A stretch of 64,000 nucleotides of DNA, taken from Ochrobactrum sp. Marseille-Q0166 (GTDB lineage: Bacteria; Pseudomonadota; Alphaproteobacteria; Rhizobiales; Rhizobiaceae). The notes under the pieces are model-generated. The model made no database searches, was not told where the DNA came from, and saw nothing but the letters and a program-made list of their open reading frames with translations. Below, one piece after another: positions 28,824-37,745 of this stretch; position 1 is the stretch's first letter; every line of letters starts with the position of its first letter. The translations under genes were made by a program, and so were the position numbers. The stretch covers positions 2,250,395 through 2,314,394 of the forward strand of contig NZ_JACJUO010000001.1 in the NCBI RefSeq assembly GCF_014397025.1. The letters run 5' to 3'.

Positions 28824-29852
28824 TTAGGAAATGAGACCTTCCGAGCGAAGTGTCGTCCAGAATTCGTCCGGTATCGACTGCTCGAACCAGACAACATTCT
28901 GCCTGACCTGTTCCGGCGAACGGACCCCAATCAGGATGGAGCTGACGGCCTCATGCATCATCGGGAACTGCATGGCGGCAGCGGCAAGCGGCACATGATA
29001 CACATCGCAAATATCATGCAGACGGTCAGTACGTGCAATGATTTCAGCAGGCGCATCCGCATAATCGAATTTCTGCTCGCCACCGCGCGGTGCCGCCAGA
29101 ATGCCGGAGTTGAACACTCCCGCAATCACCAGCGCCATGCCACGCTTCTGCGCCAGCGGCAGAAACTCTTTTTCCGAAACCTGATCGAGAAGCGAATAGC
29201 GGCCAGCCAGAAGCGAACAATCGAGGTCGGCTTCTTCAAGGGCATCGCGAATGACCTGCCATTCATTCACGCCAAGACCAAAACCTTTGATATTGCCAGC
29301 GTCGCGCAACTCAGTCAGTGCGCGGAAACCGCCGCCTTTGGTCAGGGCGTTCCAGTAAAACTCATGACGGTCAGCATGGGTGACGCGGCCAATGTCATGG
29401 ACATAGAGCAGATCGATTTCGGGGAAGCCAAGACGCTGCTGGCTGTCATCGAAGCTGCGCATGACAGCATCATAGCTGTAATCAAAGACCTCACGGAAAT
29501 TGAGCCCATTGTGCCAGCCAGAATCGAGCGGATTTTTTGGCGGCGATGGCGGCAGCGTGCGACCAGCGCGCTCATTGGTCATCAGGCGACCGACCTTGGT
29601 GGAGACAATTGCACGCTCGTTCTTTTCACGCAGCAAATCGCCGAGCAGATGCTCGCTGCGACCAAGACCATACATGGGGGCACTGTCGAAATAGCGGATA
29701 CCACTGTCCCAACCGGCTTCCAGCAAAGCGTCAGCATCAGCGCGGGAAACAGGCGCATAAAGCCCGCCTAAAGGTGCAGTTCCCAGACCAAGCGCTGTTA
29801 CGGACAGACCGGTTCGGCCAAGTGTGCGCCTATCAGTTACCTTAAGCTGCAT
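28824..29852 (-). CDS. Aldo/keto reductase, D-threo-aldose (L-fucose) dehydrogenase-like
   Basis: A 342-residue NAD(P)-dependent oxidoreductase. I use ATG 29852, where GGAGGAG is six bases upstream; the frame runs to 29930. The TIM-barrel AKR tetrad is visible: Asp and Tyr in YFDSAPMYGLGRSE, Lys in IVSTKVG, His in LLYVHDIG. The overall pattern, including NPLDSGWHNGLNFREVFDYS, resembles the aldose dehydrogenases that oxidise L-fucose, D-arabinose or L-galactose to lactones. That would start an oxidative sugar pathway feeding the kinase and lyase genes downstream. A fuconate dehydratase gene is present far to the right of the window. Family certain; substrate tentative. Confidence 0.85.
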   Translation of the reverse strand: MQLKVTDRRTLGRTGLSVTALGLGTAPLGGLYAPVSRADADALLEAGWDSGIRYFDSAPMYGLGRSEHLLGDLLREKNERAIVSTKVGRLMTNERAGRTLPPSPPKNPLDSGWHNGLNFREVFDYSYDAVMRSFDDSQQRLGFPEIDLLYVHDIGRVTHADRHEFYWNALTKGGGFRALTELRDAGNIKGFGLGVNEWQVIRDALEEADLDCSLLAGRYSLLDQVSEKEFLPLAQKRGMALVIAGVFNSGILAAPRGGEQKFDYADAPAEIIARTDRLHDICDVYHVPLAAAAMQFPMMHEAVSSILIGVRSPEQVRQNVVWFEQSIPDEFWTTLRSEGLIS

Positions 29853-29972
29853 AACCATCTCCTCCAGAGCCCATACGTGGCGCCTTAAGGGCGCGCACCG
29901 ACTGATAAGAGGAAGCGAATAAATGCGCAAACGAAAAACCTATTCATCTGCGAATAAGCGCTTGCAGTCCGG

Positions 29973-30362
29973 TTAAGAGAACCGTGCTTGAATGCTTTGC
30001 GAAAGCAGCGCAACAGGGCGTGACTGATCACCCGCCGCAACCCAAATCAGTTCTTCAATTTCACTCGACGCCGCGGGTATCTGCCCTTCCCTCAAAGTGA
30101 GATGGAACAGCTCCGCTTCGACGATCGAATCGACTTCATTGGCGGCAGGCGCCGACATGCGTGCGGCATAGCGCAACTGGCTTTCATCGACCAGAATGCC
30201 AAGCTCTTCCTCTATTTCGCGGATAAGGGCTTTTGCGGGCTGCTCGCCTGCATCGATCTTGCCACCGGGCTGAAAAAAAATCTCGCTGCCGCGCTTGCGC
30301 ACAAGGAGGAAACGGCCCGCTTCATCGCGGACAATGGCTGCTGCAATAAGAATCGTATTCAT
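29973..30362 (-). CDS. NUDIX hydrolase
   Basis: A small 129-residue pyrophosphohydrolase. The Nudix box is complete: GGKIDAGEQPAKALIREIEE followed by ELGI, with the catalytic Arg-Glu and Glu-Glu pairs at about residues 35-58. The rest is the short alpha/beta Nudix fold. Substrates of such minimal proteins range from oxidised nucleotides to nucleotide sugars; none can be chosen here. Its start overlaps the rutR stop by four bases, so it is expressed with the pyrimidine regulator, which hints at a nucleotide-related role (inference). Confidence 0.9.
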   Translation of the reverse strand: MNTILIAAAIVRDEAGRFLLVRKRGSEIFFQPGGKIDAGEQPAKALIREIEEELGILVDESQLRYAARMSAPAANEVDSIVEAELFHLTLREGQIPAASSEIEELIWVAAGDQSRPVALLSQSIQARFS

Positions 30363-31039
30363 GATGTCGGAACATCGTCGCGAATACGGATGCCGTCAAG
30401 CAAAAGAGCGCTTATCGACTTTACCGTTTGCGCATAGAAATCTGGTGCTTCAGCGCGCGCGCCAAGAAGTGCGGATACCTGCACCGCGAAATCGGCATAG
30501 TGTTGCGTCACAGCCCAGATGGTGAAAATCAAGTGATAGGGGTCAATAGGCGCCAGCCGCTTCTGATCAATCCAATGCTGAATAACTGCCGCCTTCTCAT
30601 CAACCAGCTCCCGCAGATGACCATTCAGGAATTCCGACATGGCCGGAGCGCCATGCAGAATTTCATTGGCAAACAATCGCGATGCTTCCGGCTTCCTGAC
30701 CGAAACCTCAAGCTTAACCGCAATATAGCGGCGCAGCTCTTCAAGAGGATCCCCATCCGGATCAATATTCTCGAATGGCTCCATCCAAGCCACCATCGTG
30801 TCCTGAAGCACGGTCACGTAGATATTTTGCTTTCGCGGGAAATAATAGAGAATGTTAGGCTTCGACATACCCGCCTTCTCGGCAATCTGGTCAATCGTTG
30901 CGCCACGAAACCCGTAAGCTGAAAAAACTTCCAGTGCAGCGTCAAGAATAAGCTTACGATTGATGCTCTGGATTCGCGTTGAGCCCTCTGTCTTTTCAAG
31001 AGGCTCGCTTTCCGTAATAGGTTCCGCATCTGTGACCAT
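30359..31039 (-). CDS. rutR: RutR-like TetR family regulator of pyrimidine utilisation
   Basis: A 226-residue regulator. The TetR helix-turn-helix is KLILDAALEVFSAYGFRG then IDQIAEKAGMSKPNILYYFP (about residues 29-70). The ligand domain closely follows RutR: NIYVTVLQDTMVAWM, SRLFANEILHGAP, FTIWAVTQHYADFAVQV. RutR in E. coli senses uracil and thymine and controls pyrimidine degradation (family knowledge). Here it is divergent from the carbamoylase-dihydropyrimidinase operon, and a near-perfect RutR box lies between them. A Nudix gene overlaps its end. The N-terminal 25 residues are an extra polar tail. Confidence 0.9.
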   Translation of the reverse strand: MVTDAEPITESEPLEKTEGSTRIQSINRKLILDAALEVFSAYGFRGATIDQIAEKAGMSKPNILYYFPRKQNIYVTVLQDTMVAWMEPFENIDPDGDPLEELRRYIAVKLEVSVRKPEASRLFANEILHGAPAMSEFLNGHLRELVDEKAAVIQHWIDQKRLAPIDPYHLIFTIWAVTQHYADFAVQVSALLGARAEAPDFYAQTVKSISALLLDGIRIRDDVPTS

Positions 31040-31111
31040 TTAGCACCTTCTTGTAAGGCAAAATTTCTTAAAACCGCTTGACCAGTGCCGAACGCTCTTC
31101 TAGCCTGCATT

Positions 31112-31127
31112 TTGACCAACTAGTCAA
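31112..31127. promoter_or_regulatory. RutR box between rutR and the carbamoylase gene
   Basis: TTGACCAACTAGTCAA matches 13 of 14 fixed positions of the RutR consensus TTGACCAnnTGGTCAA and is an almost perfect palindrome. It lies between the two divergent starts, so it can govern rutR itself and the catabolic operon. A further left half-site TTGACCA starts at 31078. Confidence 0.75.
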
Positions 31128-31250
31128 GTTTTTGCAAATACGGCAAGAAGATTGAGGCCAGAGAGCCGGGTCGCGGGAACAACATAACATGCGAAGCGCT
31201 GGCAGCAATGCCGCTGTTATTGCATGCTTGCAAATGTGGAGGCAGAGCAT

Positions 31251-32498
31251 ATGGTGCTCTCCAGTAATCTCAAGGTCAATGGCGACAGGCTGTGGGACAG
31301 CCTTATGGATATGGCCAAGATTGGCCCCGGTCTGCGTGGTGGCAATAATCGTCAGACGCTGACCGATGAAGATGCCGAAGGCCGCCAGCTTTTTCAGAAA
31401 TGGTGCGAACAGGCCGGACTGTCGATGACCGTCGACACGATGGGCAACATGTTCTTTCTGCGCGCCGGCGAAGATGCGGATGCCGATCCGGTCTATATGG
31501 GCAGTCATCTCGACACGCAGCCGACAGGCGGCAAATATGACGGCGTTCTTGGTGTGCTGGGCGGACTTGAAGTCATGCGCACATTGAACGACACAAACAT
31601 CAAGACAAAGCGCCCGATTGTCGTGGTCAACTGGACCAATGAAGAAGGCACGCGGTTTGCACCTGCAATGCTCGCTTCCGGCGTCTTCGCGGGAGAGCTT
31701 GAGCAGGACTGGGCCTATGAGCGCACGGACGCCAAAGGCAAGAAATTCATCGACGAGCTGGAGCGTATTGGCTGGAAGGGTGACGAGCCGGTTGGCAAGC
31801 GCAAAATCCATTCGATGTTCGAACTCCACATCGAACAGGGCCCGATCCTGGAGATTGAAAACAAGGATATTGGCGTTGTCACCCATGGTCAGGGACTATG
31901 GTGGTTGCAGGTTACGCTGACCGGCAAAGAAGCGCATACCGGCTCGACGCCGATGAAGATGCGCAGGAATGCCAGCCTTGGCTTGGGCAAGCTGTTGCAG
32001 CTCGTCAACGAAATTGCGATGGACTATCAGCCTGATGCTGTAGGTGGCGTAGGCCATATCGAAGTCTCGCCAAACTCCCGTAATGTGCTGCCGGGCCAAA
32101 TCGTTTTCACCGTCGATTTCCGTTCGCCGGATCAGAAAACACTCGATACCATGAAAGCCCGCTTTGAAACGGAAGCGCCAAAAATCGCCGAAGACCTCGG
32201 TATCGGTATAGAAATTGAAGTGGCCGGACATTTCGATCCCGTCACTTTCGATGAAGGCTGCGTCACGGCAATCCGCAACGCAGCCGAACGACTTGGCTAC
32301 AGCCACCGCAACATCGTTTCAGGCGCAGGTCACGACGCCTGCTGGATCAATCGTGTTGCACCGACCGCCATGGTCATGTGTCCATGCGTGGATGGCTTGA
32401 GCCACAACGAAGACGAAGAAATCTCAAAGGAATGGGCATCGGCTGGCGCTGATGTGCTTCTTCATGCCGTATTGGAGAGCGCTGAAATTGTAAGTTAA
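31251..32498 (+). CDS. Zn-dependent amidase, hydantoinase/carbamoylase family (beta-ureidopropionase)
   Basis: A 415-residue M20-fold hydrolase. ATG 31251 has GGAGG (31238-31242) upstream; the frame opens at 31224. Metal and catalytic motifs are GSHLDTQPTGGKYDG at about 83, NEEGTRFAPAM at about 130, FELHIEQGP and the C-terminal SGAGHDA. The family cleaves N-carbamoyl amino acids to amino acid, CO2 and ammonia. Next to dihydropyrimidinase and a RutR gene the natural substrate is N-carbamoyl-beta-alanine or its 2-methyl form, the last step of reductive uracil or thymine breakdown (inference from context). It is the first gene of a plus-strand operon leading to the ABC importer. Confidence 0.9.
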   Translation: MVLSSNLKVNGDRLWDSLMDMAKIGPGLRGGNNRQTLTDEDAEGRQLFQKWCEQAGLSMTVDTMGNMFFLRAGEDADADPVYMGSHLDTQPTGGKYDGVLGVLGGLEVMRTLNDTNIKTKRPIVVVNWTNEEGTRFAPAMLASGVFAGELEQDWAYERTDAKGKKFIDELERIGWKGDEPVGKRKIHSMFELHIEQGPILEIENKDIGVVTHGQGLWWLQVTLTGKEAHTGSTPMKMRRNASLGLGKLLQLVNEIAMDYQPDAVGGVGHIEVSPNSRNVLPGQIVFTVDFRSPDQKTLDTMKARFETEAPKIAEDLGIGIEIEVAGHFDPVTFDEGCVTAIRNAAERLGYSHRNIVSGAGHDACWINRVAPTAMVMCPCVDGLSHNEDEEISKEWASAGADVLLHAVLESAEIVS

Positions 32499-32564
32499 TT
32501 TCCAGCCCCCCAATATTGCTGAGGGCCTGATGTTCGAAACAAAACCAAAAAGGGGAACGCGAAC

Positions 32565-34034
32565 ATGGTTAGTTCTGGGGCAAGCAAGGTTATCAAAGGC
32601 GGCACCGTCATTACGGCAGACCGCACCTTCAAGGCCGACGTTCTTATCGTAAGCGAGAAGATTGTTGCCGTGGGCGATAATCTGTCCGGCGACGAAATCA
32701 TCGATGCTTCGGGCTGTTACATCATGCCCGGCGGCATCGACCCGCATACGCATTTGCAAATGCCCTTTATGGGCACCTATTCGTCCGACGATTTCGACAC
32801 TGGCACCGCCGCAGCGCTTGCAGGCGGTACGACGATGGTTGTCGATTTCGTTCTACCCGGACCGGAAGGCAATCTGCTCGACGCGCTACAGGAATGGTTC
32901 CAGAAGGCAGGCAAGGCCCGCACCGATTATTCGTTCCACATGGCGATCACCGGCTGGAGCGAGCGTGCCTTCAATGAAATGCCGGAAGTGGTGAAGCGCG
33001 GCATCAACACCTTCAAGCACTTCATGGCCTATAAGGGCGCATTGATGGTCAATGATGACGAAATGTTCGCATCATTCCAGCGCTGCGCCGAACTTGGCGC
33101 CATGCCGCTGGTTCACGCGGAAAACGGTGATATTGTTGCGCAATTGCAGGCCAAGCTCTTGGCTGCGGGCAATGACGGACCGGAGGCACACGCCTATTCA
33201 CGTCCGCCGGAAGTGGAAGGCGAAGCGACCAACCGCGCCATCATGATTGCCGATCAGGCCGGAGTACCACTTTATGTGGTGCACACGTCCTGCGAGCAGG
33301 CGCATGAAGCAATTCGCCGCGCAAGGCAGAAAGGGATGCGCGTCTATGGTGAACCGCTCATCCAGCATTTGACGCTTGATGAAAGCGAATATCACAATCG
33401 TGATTGGGACTATGCTGCACGCCGCGTGATGTCGCCGCCATTCCGCGACAAGGTCAATCAAGACAGCCTATGGGCAGGGCTTGCCGCCGGAAGCCTGCAC
33501 TGCGTAGCGACCGATCATTGCGCCTTCACCTCTGAGCAGAAACGTTATGGCATTGGCAATTTTACCAAGATTCCAAACGGCACCGGCGGGCTTGAAGAAC
33601 GGCTGCCCGTGCTCTGGACACGTGGTGTACGCACAGGTCGTCTGACGCCCAATGAGTTTGTGGCTGTAACCTCCACCAATATTGCGAAGATCCTCAATAT
33701 CTATCCGCAAAAGGGTGCGATCCTGCCGGGTGCTGATGCCGACATCATCATCTGGGACCCGGAAGCGACCAAGAAAATCTCTGCCAAGACGCAGCATTCA
33801 GCCATTGATTACAATGTTTTTGAAGGCTTTGAGCTGAAGGGCCTGCCCGTCAAAACATTCTCGCGCGGTCGTCTGGCCTTTGATCAGGGCCATGTGACAG
33901 CACAGCCCGGAGATGGACGCTTTGTCGAGCGTGAACCCAACGGTGCCGCCAACAAGGCGCTGTCTCAGTGGAAAGAAATCGTCGCCCCCCGCAAGGTGGA
34001 ACGCAGCGCCGAACATATGCCGATAGGGGTCTGA
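32565..34034 (+). CDS. hydA: Dihydropyrimidinase (D-hydantoinase family)
   Basis: Opens the ring of dihydrouracil or dihydrothymine; 489 residues, the usual length. The amidohydrolase barrel shows the metal motif GGIDPHTHLQMPF at about 57, the Lys that is carboxylated in INTFKHFMAYKGAL at about 150, YVVHTSCEQAHEAI, and VATDHCAF with the last metal-ligand Asp. AAAAGGGG precedes the ATG. It sits 66 bases after the carbamoylase gene and three bases before the ABC ATPase gene. Together with PreTA and the carbamoylase it completes the three-step reductive pathway from pyrimidine to beta-amino acid. Confidence 0.95.
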   Translation: MVSSGASKVIKGGTVITADRTFKADVLIVSEKIVAVGDNLSGDEIIDASGCYIMPGGIDPHTHLQMPFMGTYSSDDFDTGTAAALAGGTTMVVDFVLPGPEGNLLDALQEWFQKAGKARTDYSFHMAITGWSERAFNEMPEVVKRGINTFKHFMAYKGALMVNDDEMFASFQRCAELGAMPLVHAENGDIVAQLQAKLLAAGNDGPEAHAYSRPPEVEGEATNRAIMIADQAGVPLYVVHTSCEQAHEAIRRARQKGMRVYGEPLIQHLTLDESEYHNRDWDYAARRVMSPPFRDKVNQDSLWAGLAAGSLHCVATDHCAFTSEQKRYGIGNFTKIPNGTGGLEERLPVLWTRGVRTGRLTPNEFVAVTSTNIAKILNIYPQKGAILPGADADIIIWDPEATKKISAKTQHSAIDYNVFEGFELKGLPVKTFSRGRLAFDQGHVTAQPGDGRFVEREPNGAANKALSQWKEIVAPRKVERSAEHMPIGV

Positions 34035-34037
34035 TAA

Positions 34038-34892
34038 ATGACTCCAGCTTCGCTTCGGGAAATGCATGTGATGAACATCGATAACATGGCCCCGGAGCGG
34101 GGCCAGGACAATGCACAGACGGTAATCGACATTAAAGACCTGTCTTTGGTCTTTGAAACCAATGACGGCCCGGTTCACGCGCTGTCGAACATCAATCTCG
34201 ACATCAAGCGTGGCGAGTTTGTTTCCTTCATTGGTCCTTCGGGCTGCGGGAAGACCACCTTGATACGTGTTGTAGCCGACCTCGAACGTCCCACATCCGG
34301 CTCTGTGACAGTCAATGGCAAGACGCCTGAACAGGCACGGCTTGATCGTTCTTACGGCTATGTGTTTCAGGCGGCAGCGCTGTTTCCGTGGCGTACCATT
34401 GAAGACAATATCAGTCTCCCGCTCGAAATCATGGGGTACAGCGCTGCCGAGCGCAAAACGCGGATTGAAAAGAACCTTGCACTGGTGAACCTTTCTGGCT
34501 TCGGAAAGAAATTTCCATGGCAGCTTTCCGGCGGGATGCAGCAACGGGCATCAATTGCCCGCGCGCTGTCGTTTGACCCCGACATGCTGCTGATGGATGA
34601 GCCATTCGGCGCACTGGATGAGATCGTGCGTGACCACCTCAACGAACAGCTTCTCAAGCTATGGGCGGCAACGCAGAAGACTGTGATCTTCGTGACCCAC
34701 TCCATTCCCGAAGCTGTATTTCTGTCCACCAAGATCGTCGTGATGAGTCCGCGTCCGGGGCGCATTCATGAAATTATCGACTGCGATCTGGGGCCGGATC
34801 GCACGCTCGAAATTCGCGAAACGGAAGCGTTTGTCAAAATCGCCCATCGCGTGCGCGAAGGGCTTCGACTGGGGCACGCGCATGACGAATGA
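34038..34892 (+). CDS. ABC transporter ATPase, NitT/TauT/SsuB family
   Basis: A 284-residue ATPase. Walker A is GPSGCGKTTLIRVVADLE at about 70, the Q-loop region is YVFQAAALFPWRTIEDNI, the signature is LSGGMQQRASIARAL, Walker B is MLLMDEPFGALDEI and the switch is FVTHSIPEAVFLS. This set is typical of nitrate/taurine/pyrimidine-precursor importers. The true start is uncertain: ATG 34038 or the internal ATG 34074, since neither has a strong Shine-Dalgarno. The product serves the two permeases and the NMT1-type binding protein encoded just downstream. Placement right after dihydropyrimidinase suggests uptake of a pyrimidine or hydantoin. Confidence 0.93.
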   Translation: MTPASLREMHVMNIDNMAPERGQDNAQTVIDIKDLSLVFETNDGPVHALSNINLDIKRGEFVSFIGPSGCGKTTLIRVVADLERPTSGSVTVNGKTPEQARLDRSYGYVFQAAALFPWRTIEDNISLPLEIMGYSAAERKTRIEKNLALVNLSGFGKKFPWQLSGGMQQRASIARALSFDPDMLLMDEPFGALDEIVRDHLNEQLLKLWAATQKTVIFVTHSIPEAVFLSTKIVVMSPRPGRIHEIIDCDLGPDRTLEIRETEAFVKIAHRVREGLRLGHAHDE

Positions 34893-34922
34893 CCCAAACA
34901 TAGCTGCTGAAGGAAGCCTGTC

Positions 34923-35816
34923 ATGACGGCTTTTTTTCGCGACAAGTTTTTTCCGGTTGCCACCGTTCTGGTGGTCATGATTGCGATCTGGTACGCATTT
35001 ACGGTCTATCTCAACGCGCCTTTTGAACGTGATCAGGCCGCGCGTAGCGGAACCGAAATCGCGTTTTCAACACTTGTGGCCAACACGATGCAGCAGGATC
35101 GGCCGGTGCTGCCCGCTCCCCATCAGGTGGCCAATGAGCTTTGGAAAACAATTTTTGCCGTCAAACCCAGTTCCAAACGTAGCCTTGTTTATCATGGCTG
35201 GGTGACGCTCTCATCAACCTTGCTCGGCTTCGTGCTTGGCTCGGCGCTTGGCGTGCTGCTGGCGGTCGGCATTGTGCATTCGACAACGCTTGATAAAAGC
35301 CTGATGCCGTGGATCATCACTTCGCAAACCATTCCCATTCTCGCCATAGCGCCGATGATCATCGTGGTTCTGAATGCGATCGGCATTTCCGGGCTTTTCC
35401 CGAAGGCCGTTATTTCAACTTATCTTTCGTTTTTTCCTGTCGCGGTGGGGATGGTCAAAGGTCTGCGTTCGCCCGACGTGATGCATCTTGACCTGATGCG
35501 GACTTATAACGCCTCGAAAAATCAGGTGTTCTGGAAATTACGCTGGCCGGCTTCGATGCCGTTTCTGTTCACTTCGATGCAAATTGCCGTCGCGATCAGC
35601 CTTGTTGGCGCTATCGTCGGTGAATTGCCGACCGGTGCGGTGGCAGGTCTTGGCGCCCGATTGCTGGCCGGTTCCTATTATGGCCAGACGGTTCAAATCT
35701 GGGCGGCGCTGGTGCTGGCAGCTTTCATGGCATCTATCCTTGTCGGGCTGGTGGGTATTGCCGCAACCATGGCCAGAAGACGTATGGGTATAAAGCCGGA
35801 AAAGGCGGCATCATGA
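34923..35816 (+). CDS. ABC transporter permease, NitT/TauT family
   Basis: A 297-residue inner-membrane protein. One N-terminal helix (FFPVATVLVVMIAIWYAF) is followed by a periplasmic stretch of about 60 residues and then the six-helix BPD_transp_1 core. The EAA-like loop lies near DLMRTYNASKNQVFWKLRWP at about 190, followed by ASMPFLFTSMQIA. GAAGGAAGCC precedes the ATG. It overlaps the next permease gene by four bases. The extended N-terminal domain is longer than in TauC and is shared by riboflavin/pyrimidine importers as far as I recall. Confidence 0.9.
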   Translation: MTAFFRDKFFPVATVLVVMIAIWYAFTVYLNAPFERDQAARSGTEIAFSTLVANTMQQDRPVLPAPHQVANELWKTIFAVKPSSKRSLVYHGWVTLSSTLLGFVLGSALGVLLAVGIVHSTTLDKSLMPWIITSQTIPILAIAPMIIVVLNAIGISGLFPKAVISTYLSFFPVAVGMVKGLRSPDVMHLDLMRTYNASKNQVFWKLRWPASMPFLFTSMQIAVAISLVGAIVGELPTGAVAGLGARLLAGSYYGQTVQIWAALVLAAFMASILVGLVGIAATMARRRMGIKPEKAAS

Positions 35817-36673
35817 TTATCAATGTTGGTATTATCGTCGTCATGGTTGCCGTGTCCTGGTTTGTTGTGCAGGGGCTGGCGAGTGTAAAAATCCGCAATG
35901 CGCAGGGGCAAAAGCTGATTGATATTGCCGTGCCAGCCCTTTTTGGCATTGCCATGCTGGTGCTGTGGGAAGTGGCGGTTCGGATTTTCAACGTGCCATC
36001 GGTTCTTTTACCCGCACCATCGGCCATCGCTGCGCGGATAAGCTCATCTGTGCCAATCCTTTGGGCCGACTTCCAGCAGACGTTTCTAAAGGCCGTCATC
36101 ATCGGCTATGTCGCAGGATGTGGTCTTGGCTTCATCACCGCGATTATTGCGGATCGTATACCTTTTTTGCGCAAAGGATTGTTGCCGCTTGGCAATCTTG
36201 CTGCCGCCCTCCCCATTGTCGGCGTCGCGCCCATTATGGTGATGTGGTTTGGCTTCGACTGGCAGTCGAAAGCCGCGGTTGTCATCATCATGACCTTCTT
36301 CCCGATGCTTGTGAATACGGTCGCCGGGCTTGCCGCCAGTGGCTCGATGGAACGTGACCTGATGCAGAGTTATGGCTCCAACTATTGGCAGACACTCATC
36401 AAGCTGCGTCTGCCTGCGGCCATGCCCTTCATCTTCAATGCGCTCAAGATCAATTCGACGCTCGCTTTGATCGGTGCCATCGTTGCGGAATTTTTCGGAA
36501 CGCCGATTGTCGGCATGGGCTTTCGCATATCCGCAGAAATTGGCCGTATGAATGTCGATATGGTCTGGGCCGAAATCTTTGTAGCCGCTCTTGCGGGGTC
36601 GCTCTCTTATGGGCTGATCGCGCTGATCGAGCGCAGAATGACATTCTGGCACCCTTCATACAGAAGGGCATGA
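35813..36673 (+). CDS. ABC transporter permease, NitT/TauT family (second)
   Basis: A 286-residue permease that begins inside the stop of its partner (ATGA). It has an N-terminal helix (NVGIIVVMVAVSWFVVQGL), a second at IAVPALFGIAMLVLWEVAV, and the six-helix core with the EAA-like loop DLMQSYGSNYWQTLIKLRLP at about 188 and AAMPFIFNALKI. Two different permease genes imply a heterodimeric channel. The 48 bases after it lead directly into the binding-protein gene, in the same operon. Confidence 0.92.
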   Translation: MIINVGIIVVMVAVSWFVVQGLASVKIRNAQGQKLIDIAVPALFGIAMLVLWEVAVRIFNVPSVLLPAPSAIAARISSSVPILWADFQQTFLKAVIIGYVAGCGLGFITAIIADRIPFLRKGLLPLGNLAAALPIVGVAPIMVMWFGFDWQSKAAVVIIMTFFPMLVNTVAGLAASGSMERDLMQSYGSNYWQTLIKLRLPAAMPFIFNALKINSTLALIGAIVAEFFGTPIVGMGFRISAEIGRMNVDMVWAEIFVAALAGSLSYGLIALIERRMTFWHPSYRRA

Positions 36674-36731
36674 GCCTGAATATTTGGCATCTGCAAAAAT
36701 AAGGCAGAGCCTTAACCAGAGGAGAACTGAA

Positions 36732-37730
36732 ATGAAAAAGGCGATTTCTCTATGCCTTGGAACAGCCGGACTGGCGCTCGCGCTCATGAGCAGCTCGGCA
36801 ATGGCGGCGGACAAGCTGACCTTGCAGCTCAAATGGGTGACGCAAGGGCAGTTTGCCGGTTATTATGTCGCCAAGGACAAGGGCTTTTACGAAGAGGAAG
36901 ATCTCGATGTGGAGATCAAGCCGGGCGGACCGGACGTGGCTCCGCCACAGGTCATTGCCGGTGGTGGTGCCGATGTGGTGGTGGACTGGATGCCGTCAGC
37001 CCTCGCCACCCGCGAAAAGGGCGTTCCGCTCGTCAACATCGCGCAGCCCTTCAAGAAATCCGGCATGATGCTGACCTGCCGCAAAGAAACAGGCATTACC
37101 AAACCAGAAGACTTTAAAGGACGCACGCTGGGTGTCTGGTTCGGCGGAAATGAATATCCGTTCCTGTCATGGATGAGCCATCTCAATATTCCGACTACGG
37201 GCGGCGCTGACGGCGTAACTGTATTGAAGCAGGGTTTCAACGTCGATCCGCTGATCCAGAAGCAAGCCGACTGCATTTCGACCATGACCTATAATGAATA
37301 TTGGCAAGTGATTGATGCCGGTATTCCAGCGGATCAGCTCGTCGTGTTCCCTTATGAAGAACAAGGCGTCGCCACGCTTGAAGACGGGCTCTACGTTCTT
37401 GATAAGAGCCTTGAAGACCCGGCGATGGTCGATAAGCTGGCTCGCTTTGTCCGCGCTTCGATGAAGGGCTGGCAATACGCGTCAGAGCATCCTGATGAAG
37501 CTGCGGAGATCATTCTCGAAAATGATTCATCCGGTGCGCAGACGCACGAAGTTCAGGAGCGCATGGTCAAGGAAATCGCCAAGCTGATCGATGGTTCAGA
37601 CGGCACGCTGGATGTGGCCGCTGCCGACCGCACTGTTGATACTCTGCTTGGTGGCGGCTCTGATCCCGTTATCACCAAGAAGCCGGAAGATGCATGGACG
37701 TCCAAGATCACAGACGCGATGAAGAAGTAA
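36732..37730 (+). CDS. NMT1/THI5-like substrate-binding protein
   Basis: A 332-residue periplasmic protein. ATG 36732 follows AGAGGAGAACTGAA and begins a clean Sec signal (MKKAISLCLGTAGLALALM to SAMAA, cleavage about residue 23). The mature start LTLQLKWVTQGQFAGYYVAK is characteristic of NMT1-like proteins that bind pyrimidines such as hydroxymethylpyrimidine precursors, as is KGFYEEEDLDVEIKPGGPDV. A Trp/Gly-rich pocket region (GVWFGGNEYPFLSW) follows. It is the last gene of the RutR-linked operon, and a terminator lies just after. Ligand by context: a pyrimidine or related ring, unproven. Confidence 0.9.
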   Translation: MKKAISLCLGTAGLALALMSSSAMAADKLTLQLKWVTQGQFAGYYVAKDKGFYEEEDLDVEIKPGGPDVAPPQVIAGGGADVVVDWMPSALATREKGVPLVNIAQPFKKSGMMLTCRKETGITKPEDFKGRTLGVWFGGNEYPFLSWMSHLNIPTTGGADGVTVLKQGFNVDPLIQKQADCISTMTYNEYWQVIDAGIPADQLVVFPYEEQGVATLEDGLYVLDKSLEDPAMVDKLARFVRASMKGWQYASEHPDEAAEIILENDSSGAQTHEVQERMVKEIAKLIDGSDGTLDVAAADRTVDTLLGGGSDPVITKKPEDAWTSKITDAMKK

Positions 37731-37745
37731 CAAACACACGAAGAT

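Noticed and set aside
31078-31093. Second RutR box next to the one at 31112
   Set aside because: Only the left arm TTGACCA is present; the right half (GCCGAAC) does not fit. Recorded as a half-site only.
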